Positions 32,000 through 43,463 are shown, counted from the stretch's first letter. The stretch: 64,000 nt of DNA from Phyto melanocephala (GCA_941918925.1 OW799234.1:70245043-70309042); one strand, 5' to 3'. Notes: generated from the letters alone by a model not told the origin. Made by a program: numbers and translations.

Positions 32000-32338
32000 T
32001 TCCCGAAAATGTATGCATATGTGCGTGTGTGTATATGTATGTAAATATTTATACATGTGTGTATGTATGTATATAAATATGTAATATACAAATTTAATAT
32101 TATGTATTAAAAATTACTGTTTAAAATTATGTATTTATTTATATATGTATGTACATATATGATTATTTATTGTTATCTAATTGTATATATTGTTTTTGTT
32201 ATAAATGATGTTTTTCTAATTTTTATAGATGTACTTTTAAATATGTACTTCTACAAATGCCTCTTTAAATGTTATCCAATTTGCTTATTATCTTTACATA
32301 GATAGATTGCATTTTAATAATTAATAAAAAAAAAAAAT

Positions 32339-33029
32339 GTTCTTTACTAAAATAAATAATTGCTGTATTCACAAGGTGTCTTAAATTAAAATGTTCTAAA
32401 ATAATAACATAAAAATATATGACTGTTGTGAACGACCTTTCATCACTAAGTGTGATATATCAAATTTTCGATAACAGATTTTGAAGGCGACAGTTTACAA
32501 TTACTATAGACGGCTCGTCTTAGCAGATCCTTATTCGATCGCCGCATATATCTAAATAGTTATGACAGCACAATAAATATACCATACACAGTAGTATGAT
32601 CTTAGGATAGTTTTTATTTGAAAAGCAACAAAATTTTTTTAAACTATTGTGAAATCCTTGAACATTATGACAATGCGACACTTTGGGAATACAGTTAATG
32701 TTTTTTTTTAAATCATAATAACCAAGAAATTGATATAAAAAAATTTAGATAAAAATACAAGTCTTTCATAGGAGTATACTTGACCTTGTACGGATTGGGT
32801 GGAAGTGGTCGAAAAGCTTCATCACACGATCGTAGCTGGTTGATCTAAGCACACTGATTGAATGGACAATGAAATCAGTATTTTTGCTGATAGTTTTCTT
32901 ATGAATGGAAGGAAAGGAGATGGAGTCTAGTAAATTGAATAGAATATGTTGTGTTTTTTGAGTCAGGGATAAATTGTGTCTGCATGAAAGATAGAGATGT
33001 GTGGATTGCTAAATGCAGCAAATGGTCGT
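32339..33029. other. Spacer after the LINE tail
   Basis: No gene was recognised. The right end may already be decayed LINE sequence, since RNase H motifs appear directly after it. Confidence 0.3.
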
Positions 33030-33511
33030 GAAATATGTTTTGAAGCTCAATTGTCATTAATTGCCTTTATGAACGGCGAAACGCAGTTGTGGGTAAGAGC
33101 AAACATGGATATAGCTGGAAAAGAGGTGGCAGATAAACTTGAGAAAATGGTATGTGGTGCAGCCCTTTAATGGACAAGAATCCAGAATTGCTGTGTAGAA
33201 TGGGAGGGCACAGGCAAAAGTCTTTCAGTGGTTGGACTGTATAAAGAGTACGGTGCTCAAAAAGCCCCTCGCAGGAGTGCAGTTAAGAAACTCATTTATA
33301 ATCGGATGACTCTGAGCTGGGTAACTGTATTGATTAGAAGATACGGAAACCTAAAATATTATATAAACAAGATCAAGACTAGGAAAGAGGATGCTTGCAG
33401 AATGTGCCTGAAGGATGATAAGACAATAGCACATTTATTTATAGACTTAGGATTAATGATTAACCTCTTTAAAAGATTTAAAGAATGGATATTCATAATA
33501 TACAATCTATG
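33030..33511 (+). mobile_element. RNase H-bearing LINE, 3' fragment 1
   Basis: The phrase ANMDIAGKEVADKLEKM (about 33099-33150) matches the end of an RNase H domain (normally GH.DI.GNE.AD.LA). A post-RNase H zinc-finger region follows, CRMCLKDDKTIAHLFID (33398-33448). The order RNase H then CCHC/CCHH-like finger is known in I, LOA and R1-related LINEs. The endonuclease and RT are missing. Confidence 0.6.
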
Positions 33512-34365
33512 AGGCCGATTGAGGTACATGTGTTATATGAAGTGGCGTTGGCACTTACTAGAATAATGGCAATAAGAGACTATGAAACAAGATACCAGAA
33601 GATACTGATATCTTACCGAGCCGAAACAGAAGCATATACTTCTGTCTACCAGATCACACAATGTCTTCCAGGGTAAGGTTAAAGAAATTACGGAAGACAT
33701 TGTATGAATAAAGGTAACTGATAACGAGGCTGCGATTCGTATCTTTTGGGGATAGTCCAACAGTTATATGGACATTGATGAACGAAAAAGTGGAATATTG
33801 AAACGTCCTGAAATGCAAGGGTGAAATGAACTTGCATGCCAATTGGAAATGTCTGAAGATAATGTGGATATCAAGCCATAACGGCATAATCGAAAATGAC
33901 AAAGCCGACAAATTATCTAAAATGGGGACATTTTTCAATACTATAACTTTCAAAAATGCTAAATTCTTTTAGCGATTCAAAAATTAAATTAAATAAATTT
34001 TAGCGATGGAGGAGTGGATTTCACGCTGTTGAGAACTTATCTAGCTCGCATGGTATTGTTAGAGGAAACCACATGTAGAGCATGTGAGGAAGAGGACGAG
34101 ACTTTGGAACATTACTTTTGTCATTGTCTTGCGTTTAGGAATATTAGACGCTTAAACTTAAACGTGAATAATGTGCCGGATTTGGAATACCTGAAAAACT
34201 CGAATTGAAGATCCATAAGGAATTACATTGAGGGGACTGGGTTCAACATTCATAAGAAAATAGGATTATGGTTTTACTAGGGGAATTTATCGTCTCCAAC
34301 ATGCAAATAAGGCATACGTGCATACATGTCGTGGATTTGGACTTTTACTGCCACTATTTTCAACC
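33512..34365 (+). mobile_element. RNase H-bearing LINE, 3' fragment 2
   Basis: It starts MRPIEVHVLYEVALAL (RT-to-RNase H linker), then SHNGIIENDKADKLSKMG (33880-33935, RNase H end), then ETTCRACEEEDETLEHYFCHC (34059-34125, zinc finger). The 3' UTR GGCATACGTGCATACATGTC matches tails at 50200-50230 and 58660-58680, and it is cut at CAACCTTACG by the next fragment. The same parts in the same order recur at 55960-58710. Confidence 0.65.
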
Positions 34366-34479
34366 TTACGTTGGAGAACTGGCATGTACAAATTAAATAT
34401 TAGTGATACGGGAGAAATAGGTTTAAGGCAGATGATGGGGATTACGAAGGATTGGGTGGTGATAGGATTATATCGCCAA

Positions 34480-35326
34480 AGTATACAGCATACGCTGCTG
34501 GAGCTGGATGTGGTATCTTTTCGATCCAGTTAGGTTTGGAATTGTCCCTTAGGCTACCGGATTACTGTACACCGCGATACATGTCGAACTAATGGCTATT
34601 AGGACAGCCGCGGAACAGATTCAGTATAATGAAATATCTGGCAGGGATATTTATATATTTACTGACAGCAAGGCGGCTATTAGGTCCCTTGAGAGTGTGT
34701 ACAGCACATCGAAAATTGCCCAGGAATGCCGGGTGTCTCTTGAGAAGATAGCGAGACATTCGACGGTTACCTTTGTGTGGGTTCCAGGACATGGGAATAT
34801 TGATGGTAATAATAGAGCTGATGCACTTGCGAAAGCCGGTACCCCTTAGATTCTGTTGAATCCAGTTATGCTTTGGGTATTCCCTTATCGAAAGGGTAAG
34901 CAGCTAATCTCGCATCATTTCTATTTGGATGCCAAGGAAAGATTGGTGAGAGAACCCACTTGTTTGGAAACCAGAAAGATCTGGCCTGACATGGATGTAC
35001 ATAGGACGCAATATGTAGTGAATATGCCCCGAATCCACCTTAGGAAGCTCATAGCGGTCATTACCGGACACTGGCCTATAGGTACACATGCGAAAAGGCT
35101 GAGTATCCCTTACAACGACTTCTGCAGAAGTTGCGATAACGAGGAAGAGGAGGAGACAACTGAACATCTTCTCTGTAATTGTCCTACATTCGGGGACCTG
35201 AGACACCAGATTCTAGGTCAGCGAATACTTGTGAGTAAAACTTGTCTTTCCGCAGTTGATCTGGGAAAGATCCACACCTTCATAAACAGGACTGGATGGC
35301 TGAGAAACGACGGACAGAAGACATAG
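34480..35326 (+). pseudogene. LINE RNase H and C-terminal zinc-finger region
   Basis: The RNase H would remove the RNA strand after reverse transcription. Motifs in order: GAGCG with FSIQLGLELSLRLPDYCT (34495-34570), MAIRTAAEQ (the active Glu lies just upstream, about 34588), FTDSKAAIRSLESV (34657-34698), FVWVPGHGNIDGNNRADALAKAGTP (34770-34849), with the final Asp in RADAL. The C-terminal part reads LRKLIAVITGHWPIGTHAKRL and CRSCDNEEEEETTEHLLCNC (35131-35190). A stop at 34850 and frame changes near 34540-34590 break it. Confidence 0.75.
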
Positions 35327-35411
35327 AGGAACGGGCGTGGTGCCTACGGTATCACAACGGGACCCTTGGAGGACCCAAGTGAGCTATGCCTTCGGGCGGC
35401 TGCCGGATCTA

Positions 35412-35434
35412 GCCTAACCTAACCTAACCTAACC
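35412..35434. repeat. CCTAA pentamer tail of the LINE
   Basis: Four and a half CCTAA units directly follow the 3' end of the LINE. CCTAA/TTAGG is the standard arthropod telomere repeat, absent from fly telomeres. The same short tail is present at 50254-50275, so it is probably an element tail rather than telomeric DNA. Confidence 0.85.
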
Positions 35435-36548
35435 ATACAACATACGCTTGTGATGGCAAGGCAGATACTCAGTGAGGCAAGAAATTCCATTTCCATAGCT
35501 TTAAAATACCTAGGAAACAAAGGGGTTCGAAAAACAACTTCTTTATAGAAGCAGTTTGCTTAGGTTTTTCTTCTACATGAATGAACATAAATTGAATTAA
35601 ACACAAGTATTTAGAAAATTTTGTTTACCCCTAATTTAAGGCAATTAACAGTAAGTTGTTTAATATTCTGCTTAAAGTTCAACATCTCTTTGTATTCTTC
35701 TGGCAACACTAAGGAATACAAAGAGAGTGTTGAAAGGATTTCAAAAATGTTTAGAAATGTCTACTTCAAGTTTAATTGAATTCTGTAATATAAACAGTAA
35801 TAAAACATTTTATCCACATCTGATACCCGTAATTTGTATAAAAAAATTCTTATTAAAATTATTTGAATATTTTAAATAAATCTAGCATTTGTAGAAAATA
35901 TTTTGAAAGTTCTTTATAGTATATAGAAAGTTTTAAATTCTCTAATATATTTTTTAGTTTCTTTAAATAAATTTTATATTTTAAAAGATATTGTAGAAAA
36001 ATGTTGGCAAAACATTTATACATAAAAATAAATTTCGTCTCTTTAAATAAATCCGTTACTATTTCATTTAAAAACTAGTTACTAATGTTTGTGTAACAGC
36101 AATTTGTATACCTACTTACATATGTATGTTTATCCTTTGCCTTAGGACTAAGTGAATACTTTTATTTCCTATGTAGTCCTTGCAAAAGTATATCAACACA
36201 TAATCTTTATTATATTTATTTAAACAATTTATGTATGTAGATATACAAATGTATGTATATAAACTAAATTATAGTTAAATTTATTGAGTTTTCGTGTTAA
36301 CCATGCATAATTGAGTTTTGCGAATTTTAAACAAGAAGAATGTCAACAATTAAAACGATTTATTGGTTACTCGACTTAAGACAAGTAAAAGTAAGCTAAG
36401 CATATACGAGCTTATGAATTCATACATATGGATGCATGTATGAACGTACGTGGTTCCAGTGGATGGAATTTATTTACATACCATATTTGAACAGCATTTT
36501 GCATGACTCTTTATTGTAGTCTACAAATATACTCGCATTGTGGTGTTA
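35435..36548. other. AT-rich spacer, no feature recognised
   Basis: No reading frame, terminal repeat or known element was seen. TATGTATG microsatellite patches occur near 36120 and 36230-36260. Confidence 0.3.
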
Positions 36549-36550
36549 TA

Positions 36551-37364
36551 AAGGGTGATTTTTTAAGAGCTATAGGAAAGTTTATAAAAAAAAAACACAT
36601 AAAATTCAGAAAAATGCATGAATTGATAGTACGGTCCATATAATTGAATGTTTGACGATTATTTCATGCAAATGTAGACCGTGACTGCGCCTCAAATGGT
36701 CCATCCGCTTAGTCCAATTTTGGCATACTCTTTCCAACATTTCGGCCGGTATCTCATGAATAAATGCTTCAATGTTGTCTTCCAATGCGTCAATTGAAGC
36801 GGGCATGTATGTATATACATGAGCTTTAACATAGCCCCACAAAAAATAGTCTAAAGACATTAAATCGCACGATCTAGGTGGCCAATTGACCGGTCCCGAA
36901 CGTGAAATAAAATGTTCACCGAACTCGCCTCTCAATAAGTCCATTGTTAAGCGTGCTCTGTGGCATGTGGTACCGTCTTGTTGAAACCACATGTTATGCA
37001 AGTCAAGCTCTTGCATTTTTGTGACTGTGACTTTTTCTGGATGCATTGGTAGCTCTTAAAATGCTTCTGGCTGGTCTTCACTCCAAAATCGACAATTCTG
37101 CTTATTAACGTACTCATTGAGCCAAAAATGAGCTTCGCCGCTGAACACAATTTTTCGATAAGAAGCTCGCGATGAACTTTCTTGACAGAGCACGCATTTT
37201 GATAATAAAATTCAATAATTTGCAAGCGTTTTTCGTTTGTAAGACGATTCATGGTAAAATTATAAACCAAACTGAAGATGTTTGACAGCGAAACAAAACA
37301 CGAAACGTGCGTCAGCTGTTTAAACCAGTGTTGCCAAAAAGATAATAGCTAAAAGATCACCCTT
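36551..37364 (-). mobile_element. Mariner-superfamily element, internally deleted
   Basis: Inverted ends AAGGGTGATTTTTTAAGAGC (left) and AAGGGTGATCTTTTAGC (right, reverse complement) are flanked by TA. At 814 bases it is shorter than the usual 1.3 kb because the transposase middle is missing. Confidence 0.85.
36606..37270 (-). pseudogene. Mariner-superfamily transposase, deleted and frameshifted
   Basis: The N-terminus reads MNRLTNEKRLQIIEFYYQN and CSVKKVHRELL (helix-turn-helix). It jumps by deletion to a damaged FSAAKLIFG.MS (normally F.DE.HFWLNG, first Asp lost). The catalytic part then reads MHPEKVTVTKMQELDLHNMW (start), FQQDGTTCHRARLTMDLL (second Asp), and SGPVNWPPRSCDLMSLDYFLWG (final Asp), ending in LERVCQNWTKRMDHLRRSHG. 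The WPPRSCDL..LDYFLWG signature marks a Tc1/mariner lineage with a DDxD triad. A frame change lies near 37040. Confidence 0.85.
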
Positions 37365-37927
37365 TAGTAGCATTTAAAGCATTGTTCATCTAAAATCCGG
37401 TCACCAGATATTTACTAAAAAAGCTTGTTAATTTTAGTTTAACTGTATTTATGTATATTCTTTATAGCTTGTAATCAGTTGAATACCTAAAATGTAAGTG
37501 ACACACGATTTTTTATGTCAAAAAACCATAAGAATGTGAAAAAAATACAAAATTCAGACGTAAACTTAAAACACCGATACACATTTATTTCTTTATACTC
37601 GCTGGAAGAATCTATTGTCGGAACCTTGTTAATTTGAAAAAAAATGGTAAAATGTAATTAAAACAATTACCAACGCCACGCTACGTCTCACGATTTTGTC
37701 TTAGTATTTTCAATGCATTTTGTTGGTGAGTATTTTTTGTAGTTTTTTTTTACATAAAAGCAACCTAAACAATAAAAATCAGCATAGACATGAGAAAATA
37801 TTGGTTATTTCCAGGTATTGTAAATATTAAAGAAAATGGGGGTCCCAAAATTAATGCAAAATTTTAATTTGTCGCCATTTGTGCAGTAAAGTATAAAAAA
37901 GTAAAAAAAGCTTGGCGGACGCAGTCG
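37365..37927. other. Spacer
   Basis: No gene or repeat was recognised. Confidence 0.3.
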
Positions 37928-39168
37928 CCAGCCACCAAAAAAATGTTGGGGGTATATTATTTTTGTCATTCCGTTTGTAACACATCGAAATATCCATTTT
38001 AGACCCCATAAGTTATATATTATTTGAGTCGGGTTTCATTTTATGACGATCTAGCTATGTCCGTCCGTCTGTTCGTCTGTTGAAAGCACGATAGAACTCG
38101 AACCGAAAAAGCTAGGAGCCTCAAATTTTACCAGAATATTTCCTATACACAAGGTTTGTTATTTTTTTAAGTGGGCTAAATCGGAATATTAGGAAGAGAG
38201 TTATAGCTCGTAATGCAAGAGTAGGTAAAAAAAATCCGTGTCCTTCCAACATCGAATAAAATGCAATTATTTCCAAACGCATTAACGTATAGCCATGAAA
38301 TTTTGAATGTGTATTTCCTGAGTTAAATAAAATTTTTCTCTGAAAACTGTTAAAATCCATATATTACGAAAGGAGTTATAAGCCAAAATGTACGAAAATT
38401 TATATCGCAACAGTGTATTTTTCGCTATATTCAAAATTTAAATCGTTATAAAACTGACAAAACTAGATGTATGATTCTCAAATTTTTAAAAAATTGCTTT
38501 TTGGTCAAAAGCTTTGTACGGACGGTAAATAAATGTGACACGCCCACTTTTACGCCATCTCCCATATAACGCTTTATCTCAAATTCATATAATTTATCTA
38601 TGAATAAAGATTTTGGAAGAATAAAGGACTCTATTTTAATATATCTGACTAAAATTTACTAGCGGAAACTACTTCGGCACGCCTACTATAACGCCCACTT
38701 TTCACGTAATCTACTGTTAATAAAATATAAAAGCATATAAAACCGGCAAAATTTGAGGTATGATGATGAAATTTCGTACATATAGCTTTCTAGTCAATGT
38801 CATTGTTATGCCAAGAAATGAAGGTGACACGACCACTTTAACGCCTACCTGCCATATAACGCTTTATCTTAAATTCATATGATATCCTATGGACAAGGTT
38901 TTTGGAAGAATAAAGGACTATATTGAAATATCTTAGTTGAATTTATTAGTAACAACTATATTGACACGCCTACTTTTAAGCCCACTTTAATTGAAAGAAT
39001 AAATGTACGAAAATATTTTAATAGTAAATAAAAGTTACACAAAGAAAGTGATAAATATTTGAGTATAAAGATATTATTCCATAGCGATTACTGTGCTTTA
39101 AAAGAACATCAATTGGTGGTGGATATAAAAAATTCGGCACAGCCGAATAAATTTCTCTTACTTGTTTT
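37928..39168 (+). mobile_element. Helentron-like family B copy without the MITE
   Basis: The 5' foldback is slightly damaged (GCCACCAAAAAAATGTTGGGGGTATAT). The body has GACCCCATAAGTTATATATT, GTCCGTCCGTCTGTTCGTCTG, GTGGGCTAAATCGGAATATTAGG and repeats of CGCCCACTTTTACGCC. The 3' end has hairpin ATTCGGCACAGCCGAAT and CTCTTACTTGTTTT. At about 39030-39050 the sequence runs GTTACACAAAGAAAGTGATAAA with no MITE. All other copies with this region hold a mariner MITE exactly there. Confidence 0.85.
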
Positions 39169-39409
39169 ATTAAAATTTTATTCAATGAGCTTTTGATATA
39201 TGCAACCGAGTTTAATGTGAACAATGCTTTAGCTAGTTGTTTTTCCTTAGATACTTTGTGAGCAATACATTTATACAACCAGAATATTTGTTGATTTTAA
39301 GAGAATATACAGTGCATAAAATTATTACAAAATAATAAACATTCATTTACAAACATTCACCTTAAACCATTAGTTCACCCACATTTACTTATACTCATAT
39401 AACGGGTGT
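39169..39409. other. Short spacer
   Basis: Nothing recognisable was seen. Confidence 0.3.
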
Positions 39410-39411
39410 TT

Positions 39412-40647
39412 TCTGATAGAGGTATATTATTTTAAGTTGAAAACACTTTTTTAATTGGCAGTTAGTTTGTCAGCTGTCAAGTGATTTATGTTTAGTGTGA
39501 TTAGGCATTTCAACATAAATAGACTGACGCCTGAACAATGTTTACGAATTGTTTAAATTTTTTTTGAAAATCAGATTGCCGTTGATCCCGATTTTCATAA
39601 CCGAATTTTGTTTAGCGATGAAGTTCACTTTTGGATACGTCAATAATCGAAACTGACGTATTAAGAGTGAGGATAATTCTCAAGTGTATGTTGAAACATC
39701 GTTACATTTAGAAAAAAATACTGCTTGATTTACTCTATGGGCTGGTGAAATCATTGGTACGTACTTCCTTTAAAACATTGTTTGCCAGAACGTGACCGCT
39801 ATAAAGCCGTAATTACTGACTCTTTTGTTAATAAATTGAACAACAGTGATGTGCAGGTGCTGTAGTTCTAACAAGACGGTGCAAGATGTGCAGCAACATT
39901 TCACATTTCGGACCCGTGAACTGGCCTCCATGATTGTGCGATTTAAGCTATAAACACAATCAAAGGCTACCGACCATCGACTACCGAGTACAAAAGTAGC
40001 TGGCTACAAAAATAGCCAAGTCGCCAGCTACTTAATTCTTTTAACGACTACCGACCACTAACTATAAAAAATAAACACATAATGAACAGATGATTATTAT
40101 TTTTCAATGGTGCCACTTTAATAGTTTTTCGCGTTTTTAATAGCGATATTTAATGTATTGCGTTTTTAAAACCACCATTTTATGCATTTATTGTATTGGC
40201 AGCACTAATCTGTTTTTTGTAGCCAAGAAAAATAGAAATTAGCCTAAGTTGGCTACGGGTAGCCGTGTAGTCGGTAGTCGTATAGCGGCTAAAATAATTA
40301 TTCTCATAAGCACGCATGTATTCTATTTTTGACATCTTGTAGTCGGTGGTCGGTGGACTTGATTGTGTTTATAGCATTAACGCCACTAGACTATTTTCTT
40401 TGGAGATATGTAAAGTCACTATTCTACAGCGTTATTGCCAATATATGACAACAAATGTTGGAAGAACTCATCGAAAATGGTGGCTCCAGATAAGGCTACA
40501 TCCGAGCCAGCCATGGCGGTCATATTCAAGAAATCATATTTTAATTATAATGTCAGAAGATTATATTTCGAATAAAGTCAGTTTAAAAAATTTATTTTTG
40601 TTTTATTCCAATTAAAAGTTCTATACCCCTATAAAAAGCACCCTGTG
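39412..40647 (+). mobile_element. Mariner-superfamily element hosting a TTAA MITE
   Basis: Inverted ends ACGGGTGTTTTCTGATAGAGGTAT and ACAGGGTGCTTTTTATAGGGG are next to TA. Transposase fossils between them read PDFHNRILFSDEVHFWIR (39586-39640, first Asp), FQQDGARCAATFH (about 39870-39905, second Asp) and, after a 430-base insertion, TPLDYFLWRYVKSLFYSVI (40380-40435, final Asp). Several stops make it dead. Confidence 0.82.
39947..40376. mobile_element. 430-bp MITE with TTAA target duplication
   Basis: Inverted ends GCTATAAACACAATCAAAGG and TGCTATAAACACAATCAAG are flanked by TTAA (39943-39946 and 40377-40380). Its removal restores the transposase codons GAT-TTA-ACG-CCA-CTA-GAC. Each end also carries inverted CTACCGACCATCGACTACCG words, and GTAGCTGGCTAC/GTAGCCGTGTAG repeats fill the body. 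A TTAA duplication is the mark of piggyBac-type insertion. Confidence 0.75.
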
Positions 40648-40952
40648 TATTGAGATATAATCCTAAAGTCAGAGTATAACTTGAGCAGAGTAGGGCAAAG
40701 TTAAAATTCTGGTCAAAATATGTAACTATAACTAGCTTTCAGTACAGGCTTTTTTGAGCTTAACGTAGAGGTGAGGTGAGGCTTATGTGAGTTTTTTACA
40801 GCTTAAAACTTAGTAACCCATTCTACTTTATGTCGTTTTTTTCTTGAAGTAGGGTAATTTTAGTAAAACAAATGCACCGACATCGTCATTCCATTAATTA
40901 TCAATGTTTAGTCGAATAACACGGCAAAAATAATACTGTTTTAAATTAACTA
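40648..40952. other. Short spacer
   Basis: No gene or repeat was recognised. Confidence 0.3.
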
Positions 40953-41567
40953 CTAGCCAAGCCCGGCGCGCGTTGCTACGCTCCTTAATTAATAAAAATG
41001 CATTCTGAATTTTGAATATATTTAAAATAATATTTTATTGATTTTTATTGTAATGCAAGTGGATATACAATATTGTTGGTTTTTCCATTTGCTGTAAAAA
41101 TTAACAAATTTTTTGGTCTTCCCACTCTGAAGCATGCGACGTACAGCTGGCCAAGTAAAAAGTAAAGAGATTCTCCTTGTGCTTTGTTGATGGTAGTAGC
41201 GAAGGCAAGGCGAACTGGAAACTGTAGTCGCTTGAAGTTGAAAGGCAAATCGAATGCGTGGAAATAGCTGAAAATAATAACTTATTTTTAATGGGAGTGG
41301 CACTGCCCCTTTTTCTAATTACGAAATTATATAGTCATGACAGCTCAAAATGTGAAAAGTTTCAGAAAAATCGGTTAAGTTCAAGTAGATGAAAATGATA
41401 ACTTTTTTTTAAGGGCGTAGCCCCGCCCACTTTTTACCACCCATAAACACTCCCTGGAATGTGTAAAACAACTTGCAAATGTTTGAATCTGATTGGCTTT
41501 ATAGTTTTGAAGTCTATAGCTAACACACACACACACATAGAGTTTCACTTTTATATATGTATATAGA
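40953..41567 (-). mobile_element. Helitron with a helicase-end remnant
   Basis: On the minus strand it starts TCTATATACATATATAAAAGTG (5' end at 41567) and ends GTAGCAACGCGCGCCGGGCTTGGCTAG (40953) followed by T. The 3' hairpin GCGTAGCAACGC is intact. Between the ends lie Helitron repeat units and the last part of a Rep/helicase gene. Confidence 0.85.
41045..41248 (-). pseudogene. Helitron Rep/helicase, C-terminal remnant
   Basis: The 67 codons read MPFNFKRLQFPVRLAFATTI, NKAQGESLYFLLGQLYVACF, RVGRPKNL and GKTNNIVYPLAL. This is the last conserved block of the PIF1-like helicase of Helitrons (RLQFPVRLAFA.TINKAQG....GQLYVACSRVG). About a dozen residues between NKAQGES and GQLYVA are missing, and a Ser is replaced by Phe. 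The helicase would unwind DNA during rolling-circle transposition; only its tail remains. Confidence 0.85.
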
Positions 41568-42294
41568 CTAGCCAAGCCCGGCGCGCGTTGCTACGCCCCT
41601 TAATGAATAAAAATGCATTCTGAATTTTAATTGAATATCATGAGCAAAAAACTAAAAATTATAATTGTTTTTATGAGCGTGGCCCTGCCCACTTTTTTAA
41701 TCACGAAATTGTAAAGTCGTAACAGCTCAATATGTGTGCAAAGTTTCAGAATAATCGGTCCAGTGCAAGTACCTCAAAATGATACCTTATTTTTATGGGC
41801 GTGGCACTGCCCACTTTTCTAATCACGAAATTATTTAGTCATGACAGCTCGATATGTGTGCAAAGTTTCAGAAAAATCGGTCTGGTGCAAGTACCTCAAA
41901 ATTATAACCTTCTTTTATGGGCGTGACCCTGCCCACTTTTCTAATCTCAAACTTATATGGTTATGACAGCTTAGTATGTGTGTAAAGTTTCAGAAAAATC
42001 GGTCTAGTGAAAGTACCTCAAAATGATAACTTTTTTTTATGGGCGTGGCACTGCCCACTTTTCTTATCACAAAATTATTTAGTCATGATAGCTCGATATG
42101 TGTGCAAAGTTTCAGAAAAATCGGTCAAGTGCAGGTAGCTAAAACTGATTACTAATTTTTTTCTTTTTTCCGCCCATAAACACTCCCTGGTATGTGTTCA
42201 ACAGCTTGCCAAAGTTTGAGTCCGATCGGTTTTACAGTTTCGGAGTCTATAGCTAACACACACACACACAGAGTTTCACTTTTATATATATAGA
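41568..42294 (-). mobile_element. Helitron, abutting the previous one head to tail
   Basis: On the minus strand it starts TCTATATATATAAAAGTGAAAC (42294, preceded by A) and ends GGGCTTGGCTAG at 41568. The next base is the first T of the neighbouring Helitron. Its body is four tandem units of about 118 bases (41660-42140) with GGGCGTGGCACTGCCCACTT and TTTCAGAAAAATCGGTC. No coding sequence. Confidence 0.88.
41660..42140 (-). repeat. 118-bp tandem units inside the Helitron
   Basis: About four units share ATGGGCGTGGCACTGCCCAC, TTTTCTAATCACGAAATTAT, GTGTGCAAAGTTTCAG and GTGCAAGTACCTCAAAATGA. The same unit, more diverged, makes up 14225-14600 of the Helitron at 13737-14684. Confidence 0.8.
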
Positions 42295-43463
42295 TATTAT
42301 ATTACGTGCAAATATTTACAATCAACTTTTTTAAAAGGTTTCATATCTCAGTATTCCAGACATTAAAGTAATTCTTTAGTACTAGTAACATAAAATAACA
42401 AACAACATACGCAACCATTAAAATGTGCTTGTGTGTATTATCGTGTAGGTATTTTTAGTTTATGATGCAAAAACTACAAAATACCACTAGTTGCTGTGCA
42501 TTGGAGTACAATTCCTTGCGGCCATATTAATGCAACAAAAAACTGAAACAAAAACTTCTTTAAACAATTTTAAGCCCATTTTCTACAACGTAGTCTGAAA
42601 GACCAAAGAAAAGAACGAAAAACGAAATTGAAACAAACAACATTACATACTCAATATCATAAACTAAAAATAATTTGCACGTAATATGTAAAATATTGTG
42701 CATGTTCTGGCCTAAACCTTTTATACATTGAGTGCAAATAGCAGGAGTCTTATAGGCGAAACTCTTTAAAAAAACATATAGACTTACGAATTGCATAAAA
42801 GTAAAGAAAGGAAATTCTATAAATTTTGATTGTTTTCTTTTAGAGAATTTAAGTAAAATTCAAATAAAATTGCAGCAAATCATGTTATCTGGTTTTAGTT
42901 GCAGTCTGTGGCATGTGAATGAGGGCTGGATATAAAGGGTAGACATTTATTTTTCTTTGTTAAAATATGAGTTTTTGAAATGTTCTTTAAGTATTTTACA
43001 TATTAAATTAAAATCATATCTATACACTTATTAAACTTCTTTATTGTTCATTTGTTTTATTTTTTATAGTTTTTCAAGTTAAATTTATTTTTGAGCTTTT
43101 TATTTATTTGTTTTTACAACGGAAAAGTAATAAAAGTAAAGATAATTTTATTAACAATTTAAATGTGTATAAAACATGCTGTTGTTCTTAAGGGTTTGAA
43201 AGTGTTTTAAATTTGAAAAAAATAAAAAAAATGTTATTTGTTTCCAAATATTTTTTTTTTCCAAAAAGGGCCTTTTATGTTTTTGTTTAAATAGGACTAA
43301 CATCCCAATTAAAAATTCCATTCCAATCGAAGGGCGTTGTTTTTAAAAGTTGTGTTACTTGATAGGAAAACCCCCAATTTTTAAAGTTGTTCCCAATAGC
43401 ATCTTAAAGTATGTGGTGCAAATCACATCGTTAATTTTGTCGTTAATTATGCGATTCAATAAA
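42295..43463. other. AT-rich spacer
   Basis: No supported gene or element was seen in about 1.2 kb. Confidence 0.3.

Larger units (their letters stand above)
27976..32338 (+). mobile_element. Jockey-clade LINE, nearly full length, defective
   Basis: ORF1 (gag-like) and ORF2 (endonuclease-RT) are present in order, followed by a TATG-rich 3' UTR and an A-rich tail at 32325-32338. There is no RNase H domain, as expected for Jockey. At least five frameshifts and three internal stops make it inactive. Its 5' end is set only approximately, just after the T-rich tract. Confidence 0.85.
34366..35434 (+). mobile_element. RNase H-bearing LINE, 3' fragment 3 with CCTAA tail
   Basis: It begins inside the RNase H N-terminal region, keeps the catalytic core and zinc finger, and ends with GGGCGGCTGCCGGATCTAG and a (CCTAA)4 tail at 35412-35434. 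The tail is the same pentamer as that at 50254-50275. Confidence 0.75.

Noticed and set aside
35412..35434. True telomeric repeat
   Set aside because: Only about four units, directly attached to a LINE 3' end, with a second LINE tail showing the same pentamers.
41655..42140. CRISPR-like array of regular repeats
   Set aside because: Units are contiguous 118-base tandem repeats without unique spacers and lie inside a Helitron of a eukaryotic genome.
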